Below are positions 1-5,249 of a DNA stretch of 5,249 nucleotides, one piece after another; position 1 is the stretch's first letter, and every line of letters starts with the position of its first letter. The position numbers and the translations under genes were made by a program. The stretch comes from an uncultured Lachnospiraceae bacterium. GTDB taxonomy: Bacteria; Bacillota; Clostridia; Lachnospirales; Lachnospiraceae. The stretch covers positions 1 through 5,249 of the forward strand of contig CAOJLW010000176.1 of assembly GCA_948438565.1 (NCBI GenBank), given 5' to 3'. The notes under the pieces were generated by a model. The model was given only the letters and a program-made list of their open reading frames with translations, was not told where the DNA came from and did no database searches.

Positions 1-1
1 C

Positions 2-1030
2 AACGATATGAGCCATTTGATTTTTTCATGTATGCGTCTGGCGGAACGGTTGGATTTTTTTTTACAGCAGAATCGGACGTCTCCAGTCGAACCCGAGGTA
101 TTGGATTTTTATTTTAAACTTAGGGATTTTCTGGGGATTTATGAGCGGATGGATGAGCGTTATGTGGCTTATATGGAACATGGAGCGGAAGGCGTGTTTC
201 AGATACGTTGCTTTTGCGTCGATCCGTCGCGCCGTATACAGGAATGCCTGGATAAGGGGAGGGCGACCATCTTTTTTTCTGCAACGCTGCTGCCTATCCA
301 GTATTATAAAGAAATGTTAAGCGCCCGGACGGATAATTATGCTGTTTATGCGAAAACGTTATTTTCTGAGAAGCAGAGGCTCTTGCTCATCGGAAAGGAT
401 GTCAGCAGTCGCTACACCAGGCGCAATGAAGCGGAATTTTATAAAATTGCCATGTATATCCGGACGCTGATATCGGTTCGAACAGGGAATTACATGGTTT
501 TTTTTCCATCTTATCAATTTTTGGAACAAGTATACGATCAGTTTCTCGCCATAGCTCCAAAAGAAATCCGGATTTTGTTGCAAAAGAGCGGTATGCAGGA
601 ATATGCCAGGGAAGAGTTTTTGGATGCTTTCGCGTCTGGGGACGGGCAGACGCTGGTTGCTTTTTGCGTCTTGGGCGGTATGTTTGGAGAAGGGATCGAT
701 TTAAAGGAGGAGCAGTTGATAGGCGTGATCGTCGTGGGGACGGGATTGCCGCAAATTGGGAATGAACGCGAAATTCTAAAAGACTATTATGATAAAAAAA
801 CGGGAGCCGGGTTTGATTATGCGTATCGCTATCCGGGCATGAATAAAACGCTCCAGGCAGCGGGACGTTTGATCCGCACGACTGCGGATCGTGGGATTGT
901 CGCGCTGCTGGATGAGCGTTTTTTGGAAAGCAGCTATCGCTGTCTGTTTCCACGAGAATGGATGGATTATCAAATTTGCAGTCAGGCCAATGCAGGGCAA
1001 ATGGCATCAGACTTCTGGAAGCAGCTTTAG
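2..1030 (+). CDS. ATP-dependent DNA helicase, DinG/XPD-like superfamily 2, C-terminal part (5' end outside window)
   Basis: This is the C-terminal helicase lobe of a DinG/Rad3/XPD-type (COG1199-like) enzyme. Such enzymes use ATP to unwind DNA 5'-to-3' in the cytoplasm during repair or replication restart. Numbering from the Met at position 8, FFSATLLP (89-96) is the motif III region, GNYMVFFPSYQ (160-170) motif IV, GGMFGEGIDL (223-232) motif V, and QAAGRLIR (283-290) motif VI with its arginine finger. The protein ends normally at TAG 1028-1030. Walker A, the DEAH box and any Fe-S cysteines are missing because they lie upstream. The frame stays open to the window edge and no ribosome site precedes the Met at 8, so that Met is internal. 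Clostridial relatives often carry an N-terminal PD-(D/E)XK nuclease domain, which cannot be checked here. The superfamily is clear; the exact substrate is not. The gene converges on, and slightly overlaps, the LysR gene. Confidence 0.88.
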   Translation, partial: NDMSHLIFSCMRLAERLDFFLQQNRTSPVEPEVLDFYFKLRDFLGIYERMDERYVAYMEHGAEGVFQIRCFCVDPSRRIQECLDKGRATIFFSATLLPIQYYKEMLSARTDNYAVYAKTLFSEKQRLLLIGKDVSSRYTRRNEAEFYKIAMYIRTLISVRTGNYMVFFPSYQFLEQVYDQFLAIAPKEIRILLQKSGMQEYAREEFLDAFASGDGQTLVAFCVLGGMFGEGIDLKEEQLIGVIVVGTGLPQIGNEREILKDYYDKKTGAGFDYAYRYPGMNKTLQAAGRLIRTTADRGIVALLDERFLESSYRCLFPREWMDYQICSQANAGQMASDFWKQL

Positions 1031-1891
1031 GAACTCTTCCGAAGAAGCGGACAAAGGCAGATTGGGGTTGACGGAAACCACCATACGTCTTTCCGGGATA
1101 GGTTCTATCGTTTGCAGGATGGTCAGCTCCCGTTCATTTGCAGGCAGGCAGTAGTCCGGGATTACAGCAATTCCAAGGCCAATGCGGGCAAGATCAATCA
1201 GCAGATCGTTACTGTTCAATTCAATTTCAGGAATCAATTCTAACTGATGTTGTAAAAACAGGTGGTGTAAAAATTCGCTGGTCGTGCTCTTTTTACCCAG
1301 CATCAGAATGGGATAACGCTGTAGATCGCAAAAAGCAATTGCTTGCTGTGATAGCTGAAAATAAGCCGGATTCGCGATAAACACATCGCGGAAGGTGCGG
1401 ACGGTTTTTTTGACATAGGAATGGTTGAGCTTGGAATTCGGGTCATTGGTGACGATGAGATCCGTTTTACCCTGTTCCAAAAGCTCTACGCAGGAGAGGG
1501 AAGTGGCGTTGGTAACTTTGATAGGCACATTTGGAAATTTTTGATGGAATTGTTTTAGGTAAGGCACTAAAAAATAACGGCAGATCGTGTCGTTGGCGCC
1601 AATGTGCAGCTGTCCCAGGCCAATGCTTTCGGTATCCAACAACTGATTTTCTCCACGGTGGATCAGATGGACGGCAGGTTCAATATGTTTTAACAGCAGT
1701 TCGCCGGCAGCAGTCAGGCAGACTTTTTTTGTGCTGCGAATAAATAAAGGCTGTCCCAGTTTTTTTTCCAGGGTCTTAATGGACTGGCTGACGGCGGACT
1801 GGGAAATATACAAATGTTTGCTTGCTTCAGAAAAACTGAGCGAAGCGGCAACGTAATAGAAAACTTTATATAATTCGTAATTAATATCCAT
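1007..1891 (-). CDS. LysR family transcriptional regulator
   Basis: This is a complete 294-residue LysR-type DNA-binding regulator, the usual family length. The N-terminal winged helix-turn-helix is at about residues 5-62, with the hallmark run FSEASKHLYISQSAVSQSI (20-38) followed by LEKKLGQPLFIRS (41-53). A linker helix follows, then a periplasmic-binding-protein-like effector domain (about 92-290). Its typical late motif IARxGLGIAVIPDY appears here as LARIGLGIAVIPDY (234-247). I chose the ATG at 1891 rather than the one at 1897. GGAGG (1899-1903) is 7 nt from the former and only 1 nt from the latter, and family members usually begin MDxNYELYKVFYYVA. The gene is divergent from purL, with a shared 167-bp promoter region carrying LysR-type T-N11-A dyads, so it may regulate itself and purL. 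The effector is unknown. Its 3' end overlaps the helicase gene by 24 bp. Confidence 0.95.
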   Translation of the reverse strand: MDINYELYKVFYYVAASLSFSEASKHLYISQSAVSQSIKTLEKKLGQPLFIRSTKKVCLTAAGELLLKHIEPAVHLIHRGENQLLDTESIGLGQLHIGANDTICRYFLVPYLKQFHQKFPNVPIKVTNATSLSCVELLEQGKTDLIVTNDPNSKLNHSYVKKTVRTFRDVFIANPAYFQLSQQAIAFCDLQRYPILMLGKKSTTSEFLHHLFLQHQLELIPEIELNSNDLLIDLARIGLGIAVIPDYCLPANERELTILQTIEPIPERRMVVSVNPNLPLSASSEEFLKLLPEV

Positions 1892-1898
1892 AGGCATT

Positions 1899-1903
1899 CC
1901 TCC
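1899..1903 (-). promoter_or_regulatory. Ribosome binding site of the LysR gene, decides the start
   Basis: On the minus strand, GGAGG lies 7 nt before the ATG at 1891 and 1 nt before the in-frame ATG at 1897. Only the downstream ATG has workable spacing, so the annotated protein should begin MDINYELYK. The longer form would add only Met-Pro. Confidence 0.8.
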
Positions 1904-1914
1904 ATTTGCTATTC

Positions 1915-1943
1915 ATTATATGATAAAAAACCATAAAACTCAA
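1915..1943 (-). promoter_or_regulatory. Predicted sigma-A promoter of the LysR gene
   Basis: Read on the minus strand, TTGAGT (1943-1938) is the -35 box, followed by a 17-bp spacer and a perfect TATAAT -10 box (1920-1915). Transcription would start near 1908, giving a leader of only about 17 nt that just covers the GGAGG site. The -35 box lies inside the 1933-1956 inverted repeat, so a protein bound there would block this promoter. Confidence 0.7.
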
Positions 1944-1956
1944 TGTTGAATTTTAT
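1933..1956. promoter_or_regulatory. Inverted repeat 1, operator-like, over the LysR gene -35 box
   Basis: The arms ATAAAACTCAA and TTGAATTTTAT are 11 bp each, pair at 10 of 11 positions, and are separated by only TG. The core TCAA-TG-TTGA is the part that simple AT-richness explains least. The dyad covers the -35 box of the lysR promoter. Its centre falls between two bases, so it does not have T-N11-A geometry; it could be bound by a different regulator. It is upstream of the predicted start points on both strands, so it would act as DNA rather than RNA. Confidence 0.5.
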
Positions 1957-1960
1957 TAAA

Positions 1961-1989
1961 TTGATCTTATAAATAAAATAAGATATATT
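1961..1989 (+). promoter_or_regulatory. Predicted sigma-A promoter of purL (P1)
   Basis: TTGATC (1961-1966) as -35 and TATATT (1984-1989) as -10 are separated by 17 bp, matching the consensus at 4 of 6 and 5 of 6 positions. The start point would be near 1996, giving a leader of about 63 nt. Inverted repeat 2 fills its spacer, so a protein bound there would be expected to repress. An additional good -10-like TATACT at 1993-1998 has no matching -35 box. Confidence 0.5.
1964..1984. promoter_or_regulatory. Inverted repeat 2, candidate LysR-type operator (T-N11-A)
   Basis: ATCTTAT and ATAAGAT are perfect 7-bp inverted arms around a 7-bp spacer. T1968 and A1980 are symmetric and 11 bp apart, which is the T-N11-A rule of LysR-family sites. 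The centre (1974) lies about 66 bp upstream of the predicted lysR start point, the usual place of a LysR regulatory site, and within the spacer of the proximal purL promoter. Binding by the neighbouring LysR protein is an inference. The site is AT-rich, so chance occurrence is possible. Confidence 0.5.
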
Positions 1990-2012
1990 AATTATACTAA
2001 TTGATCGAAAGA

Positions 2013-2021
2013 TGCTATGAT
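2013..2021 (+). promoter_or_regulatory. Alternative extended -10 promoter of purL (P2)
   Basis: TG-C-TATGAT is an extended -10 element, matching TATAAT at 5 of 6 positions with the TGn upstream. There is no good -35 box (TATACT at 17 bp spacing), which extended -10 promoters tolerate and which also fits an activator-dependent promoter. The start point would be near 2028, placing inverted repeat 2 at about -54. The element overlaps the left arm of inverted repeat 3. Confidence 0.35.
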
Positions 2022-2039
2022 GGTTTTAGTGTATCATAG
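2015..2039. promoter_or_regulatory. Inverted repeat 3 just before the purL ribosome site
   Basis: CTATGAT and ATCATAG are perfect 7-bp inverted arms around an 11-bp spacer, ending 4 nt before the AAGGAGG of purL. T2021 and A2033 again obey T-N11-A, and the centre (2027) is 53 bp, about five helical turns, from inverted repeat 2. It may be a second regulator site. If transcription starts at P1, it could instead be a weak leader hairpin beside the ribosome site. It is not a terminator, as no T-run follows. Confidence 0.4.
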
Positions 2040-2043
2040 AAAG

Positions 2044-2050
2044 AAGGAGG
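2044..2050 (+). promoter_or_regulatory. Ribosome binding site of purL
   Basis: AAGGAGG is nearly the full anti-16S complement and lies 8 nt before the ATG at 2059, which fixes the purL start and predicts strong translation. Confidence 0.9.
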
Positions 2051-2058
2051 GAATATCT

Positions 2059-5000
2059 ATGGGTAAGGTGAGAAGAATTTATGTGGAAAAAAAACCGGCG
2101 TTTGCCGTGCAGGCAAAGGAATTAGAGGCGGAAGTCAAAAGTTATTTGGGAATCCGGAATGTGAAGCGGATACGTGTTTTGATCCGTTATGATATAGAGA
2201 ATATTTCGGACGCTACGTATGAAAAGGCAATTCATACCGTTTTTTCCGAACCGCCGGTTGACGACGTTTATGAAGAAACGTTTGATGCGGGAGACGCGCA
2301 ATGTTTTAGTGTGGAATATCTGCCTGGGCAGTTTGATCAGAGGGCGGATTCGGCGGAACAATGCGTAAAGCTGTTAAATGAAAATGAAGAACCTGTGATC
2401 CGTTCAGCTACTGCCTATGTGATTGAAGGGAAAGTGACTGAAGCTCAGCTTGCTTCTATTAAATCGCATTGTATCAATCCGGTGGATTCCCGTGAGACGG
2501 GGTTGGAAAAACCGGAGACATTGGTCAGTCATTTTGAGGAACCGGCTGACGTAGCGATTTTAGACGGTTTTATAGATATGGAGCAGGATACGTTACAGGA
2601 ATTGTACCGGTCCTTGAATCTGGCTATGACGTTTCGGGATTTTCTCCATATTCAGAAGTATTTTCGGGGAGAAGAAAAGCGCGATCCGTCCATAACGGAA
2701 ATCCGTGTGCTGGATACCTATTGGTCCGATCACTGCCGTCATACGACGTTTTCCACCGAATTAAAAGATATCGTTTTTGGGGAAGGGGATTATAAAAAAC
2801 CGATCCAGGAGTCCTATCAGGACTATCTGGCTACACATAAGAAGCTTTATGCAGGCAGGGAGGACAAATTTGTCTGTCTGATGGATATTGCGGTGATGGC
2901 TATGAGACGTTTAAAGGCAGAAGGTAAATTGCAGGATCAGGAAGAGTCCGATGAAATTAACGCCTGCTCCATTGTCGTGCCGGTAGAGGTGGACGGTCAG
3001 ATACAAGAATGGCTGGTCAATTTTAAAAATGAAACGCATAACCATCCGACAGAAATCGAACCGTTTGGCGGCGCAGCCACTTGCCTGGGCGGCGCAATTC
3101 GCGATCCGTTGTCCGGACGTACGTACGTATACCAGGCTATGCGCGTGACCGGGGCGGCGGATCCTACCGTGGCAGTAACCGATACCTTAGAGGGCAAGCT
3201 GCCGCAAAAAAAGATTGTCAGAAGCGCGGCGCACGGATATAGCTCTTACGGCAATCAGATTGGACTTGCGACTGGGTATGTCAAGGAAATTTATCATCCG
3301 AATTATGCGGCTAAACGTATGGAAATCGGCGCGGTCTTGGGCGCCGCTCCGAGGCGCGCTGTGCGCAGGATGACTTCGGATCCGGGCGACGTGATTATCT
3401 TGCTGGGCGGGCGCACCGGGCGCGATGGCTGCGGCGGCGCAACCGGATCGTCAAAAGCTCACAATACGGCTTCCATTGATACCTGCGGCGCGGAAGTCCA
3501 AAAAGGAAATCCGCCCACAGAACGTAAGATTCAAAGGTTGTTCCGTAGAGAAGAGGTTAGTTATCTGATTAAAAAATGCAACGATTTTGGGGCAGGCGGG
3601 GTATCGGTTGCAATTGGTGAACTTGCGCCCGGTCTTCGTGTGAATTTGGATCGGGTTCCCAAAAAATATGCCGGATTGGATGGGACGGAAATCGCTATTT
3701 CCGAGTCTCAGGAACGTATGGCGGTTGTCGTTGCGCCGGAAGATATGGATACATTTTTATCCTATGCAAAAGAAGAGAATTTAGAGGCTGTGCCGGTAGC
3801 TGAGGTGACGCAGGAGCCACGTCTGGTGTTGGTATGGAGAGGAAAAGAAATTGTAAATCTTTCCCGTGCCTTTTTGGATACCAACGGGGCGCATCAGGAA
3901 ACTTCTGTGGCAGTGGACATTCCGTCCAAATCAGACTGTTACCTGGATCGGATTCCGTTGCCTGCCGTAAAAGACGCTTTGGAAAAAAAGGATTTAAAAG
4001 CGGCGTGGCTGGCAGAGCTGGCAGATTTAAATGTCTGTTCCCAGAAGGGTCTGGTGGAAATGTTTGACGCCTCGATTGGGGCAGGCAGCGTGTATATGCC
4101 GTATGGCGGGCGTTATCAACTTACGGAGACTCAGAGTATGGTGGCAAAGCTTCCGGTTGCAAAGGGCAAGACTGATGTGGTGACAATGATGAGCTATGGG
4201 TTTGATCCGTATTTGTCATCCTGGAGTCCTTATCATGGGGCGGTTTACGCTGTTTTGGAATCGGTGGCGCGTATTGTGGCGGCCGGAGGGGATTTTACCA
4301 AAATCCGTTTTACGTTTCAGGAATATTTTCGCAGGATGTCAGAAGAACCTGCACGCTGGAGTCAACCGCTTGCCGCGCTGTTGGGCGCATATTATGCGCA
4401 GATTGGCTTTGGACTGCCTTCCATTGGAGGAAAGGACAGTATGTCCGGCAGTTTCAATGAAATAGACGTGCCGCCGACATTGGTTTCCTTTGCGGTTGAT
4501 GTGGCCAGAGAACGGGATATTATAACGCCGGAGTTAAAAAAAGCCGGGAACCGGCTATTGCTGTTTACCATTGAAAAAGACGCGTATGATCTGCCGGTAT
4601 TTGCACAGGTTATGAAATTATATCATGCGTTCCACAGTCTGATCAGTACGGGCGCGATCCTGTCCGCCTATGCGCTGGATGCAAAAGGCCTTGCGGCAGC
4701 TATCAGTAAAATGGCGTTTGGCAATAAGCTTGGAGTGACGATGGATGCGGATGTGAGTATGGACGTCTTGTTCGCGCCGGGGTTTGGAAATATTGTGGCG
4801 GAAATACCTGCCAAAAAGGAACTGGAAGTGAAAAAGGTTTTGGAAGAGGCCGGCATATCAGAATTTGTAACGGCTGTTGGTCAGGTGAATGACCGTCAGG
4901 CGATTGTATGTCAAACTATGGAGCTTCCCATAGAAGAGGCTCTGGCTGCATGGACAGGCTCTCTTGAGTCGGTATTTCCTACCCGTGCATTGCCTGGAAA

Positions 5001-5249
5001 GGATACGGTGGATACCGGGATCTATCAGACGGATCGCGTCTATATTTGCAAACATAAAGTGGCGAAACCAACCGTATTTATTCCGGTATTTCCAGGTACG
5101 AACTGTGAGTATGACAGTGCGCGGGCATTTGAGGCGGCAGGCGCCAATGTGGTTACCAGAGTATTCCAAAATTTGAATGCAAATGATATCCGCGATTCTG
5201 TGGATGTGTTTGAAAAAGCGATTGCCCAGTCTCAGATTGTTATGTTTCC
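2059..5249 (+). CDS. purL: Phosphoribosylformylglycinamidine (FGAM) synthase, large single-chain form, 3' end outside window
   Basis: This cytoplasmic enzyme performs the fourth step of de novo purine synthesis: FGAR + glutamine + ATP gives FGAM + glutamate + ADP + Pi. The ORF is unbroken for 1063 codons. In order it shows a PurS-like N-terminal domain (about 1-150), the linker motif DTYWSDHCRHTTF (219-231), the first synthetase half with KNETHNHPTEIEPFGG (323-338), GGRTGRDGCGGATG (450-463), NDFGAGG (508-514) and SESQERM (548-554), and the second half with FDASIGAG (669-676) and GLPSIGGKDSMSG (785-797). The glutaminase domain begins at about 1003 with VFIPVFPGTNCEYD; its catalytic Cys-His-Glu lie beyond the window. 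The fused layout and wording match the Firmicutes/Bacteroidetes clade (about 1200-1260 aa), which needs no separate PurS or PurQ. ATG 2059 has an ideal ribosome site. No other pur gene precedes it. Confidence 0.96.
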   Translation, partial: MGKVRRIYVEKKPAFAVQAKELEAEVKSYLGIRNVKRIRVLIRYDIENISDATYEKAIHTVFSEPPVDDVYEETFDAGDAQCFSVEYLPGQFDQRADSAEQCVKLLNENEEPVIRSATAYVIEGKVTEAQLASIKSHCINPVDSRETGLEKPETLVSHFEEPADVAILDGFIDMEQDTLQELYRSLNLAMTFRDFLHIQKYFRGEEKRDPSITEIRVLDTYWSDHCRHTTFSTELKDIVFGEGDYKKPIQESYQDYLATHKKLYAGREDKFVCLMDIAVMAMRRLKAEGKLQDQEESDEINACSIVVPVEVDGQIQEWLVNFKNETHNHPTEIEPFGGAATCLGGAIRDPLSGRTYVYQAMRVTGAADPTVAVTDTLEGKLPQKKIVRSAAHGYSSYGNQIGLATGYVKEIYHPNYAAKRMEIGAVLGAAPRRAVRRMTSDPGDVIILLGGRTGRDGCGGATGSSKAHNTASIDTCGAEVQKGNPPTERKIQRLFRREEVSYLIKKCNDFGAGGVSVAIGELAPGLRVNLDRVPKKYAGLDGTEIAISESQERMAVVVAPEDMDTFLSYAKEENLEAVPVAEVTQEPRLVLVWRGKEIVNLSRAFLDTNGAHQETSVAVDIPSKSDCYLDRIPLPAVKDALEKKDLKAAWLAELADLNVCSQKGLVEMFDASIGAGSVYMPYGGRYQLTETQSMVAKLPVAKGKTDVVTMMSYGFDPYLSSWSPYHGAVYAVLESVARIVAAGGDFTKIRFTFQEYFRRMSEEPARWSQPLAALLGAYYAQIGFGLPSIGGKDSMSGSFNEIDVPPTLVSFAVDVARERDIITPELKKAGNRLLLFTIEKDAYDLPVFAQVMKLYHAFHSLISTGAILSAYALDAKGLAAAISKMAFGNKLGVTMDADVSMDVLFAPGFGNIVAEIPAKKELEVKKVLEEAGISEFVTAVGQVNDRQAIVCQTMELPIEEALAAWTGSLESVFPTRALPGKDTVDTGIYQTDRVYICKHKVAKPTVFIPVFPGTNCEYDSARAFEAAGANVVTRVFQNLNANDIRDSVDVFEKAIAQSQIVMF

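Noticed and set aside
402..1007. A 201-codon minus-strand ORF whose ATG overlaps the LysR stop as TGATG, resembling a translationally coupled downstream gene
   Set aside because: It lies wholly antisense to the conserved helicase motifs, is rich in Ser, Pro and Arg as expected of a shadow frame, shows no recognisable domain, and no good ribosome site precedes it.
1031..1060. CTTCCGAAG-like mini-dyad just after the helicase stop as a terminator
   Set aside because: The arms are about 4 bp with no usable loop, there is no T-run, and it lies in LysR coding sequence.
1138..1380. Plus-strand ORFs inside the LysR gene (also 1531-1743)
   Set aside because: They are shadows of a clear LysR coding frame and lack ribosome sites or domain signatures.
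1946..1960. TGAATTTTATTA resembling an ArgR box half, and CGAA at 2006-2009 resembling a PurBox half
   Set aside because: Neither has its partner half at the required spacing; each is expected by chance in AT-rich DNA.
1990..2058. A purine riboswitch in the purL leader
   Set aside because: The space between the predicted start points and the ribosome site (about 20-50 nt) is too short for the aptamer, and no three-way junction pattern is visible.
3117..3128. Three tandem ACGT units within purL
   Set aside because: They are explained by ordinary codons in a conserved stretch (Arg-Thr-Tyr-Val) and are too short to be a meaningful repeat.
2997..3197. Minus-strand ORF inside purL
   Set aside because: Antisense to strongly conserved PurL motifs; no ribosome site or recognisable protein content. 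The same applies to the other short ORFs within purL (2122-2361, 3834-4067, 4196-4465, 4668-4856, 4858-5176).

Overview
The window looks like a piece of an ordinary chromosomal region from a low- to mid-GC Clostridia-type Firmicute, most likely a Lachnospiraceae-like gut anaerobe. That placement is an inference from three things: strong AGGAGG-type ribosome sites, the large single-chain 'clade II' form of PurL, and a helicase and LysR protein whose sequences resemble Lachnospiraceae versions. No mobile element, RNA gene, CRISPR array or prophage signature is visible.

Layout: (1) Positions 2-1030, plus strand, carry the 3' part of a DinG/XPD-like superfamily 2 DNA helicase that begins before the window. 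(2) Positions 1007-1891, minus strand, carry a complete LysR-type transcriptional regulator. Its last 24 bp overlap the helicase end tail-to-tail. (3) Positions 1892-2058 form a 167-bp AT-rich divergent promoter region. (4) Positions 2059-5249, plus strand, carry a very long ORF that runs off the end. It is phosphoribosylformylglycinamidine (FGAM) synthase, PurL, and all synthetase motifs are present up to the first strand of the glutaminase domain. About 1063 codons lie in the window, without frameshift or stop.

The most interesting part is the divergent intergenic region between lysR and purL. It holds a near-consensus promoter for lysR (TTGAGT-N17-TATAAT), at least two candidate promoters for purL (TTGATC-N17-TATATT and an extended -10 TGCTATGAT), and three separate inverted repeats. 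Two of the repeats have the T-N11-A geometry of LysR-family operators. One is centred about 66 bp upstream of the predicted lysR start point and sits inside the spacer of a purL promoter. This suggests, but does not prove, that the LysR protein controls its own gene and purL. Such control would differ from the PurR/PurBox or guanine-riboswitch control known for purine genes in Bacillus and relatives; neither signal was recognised here.

No wholly new system is evident. The helicase and PurL are housekeeping genes, and the novelty, if any, is in the regulatory region.
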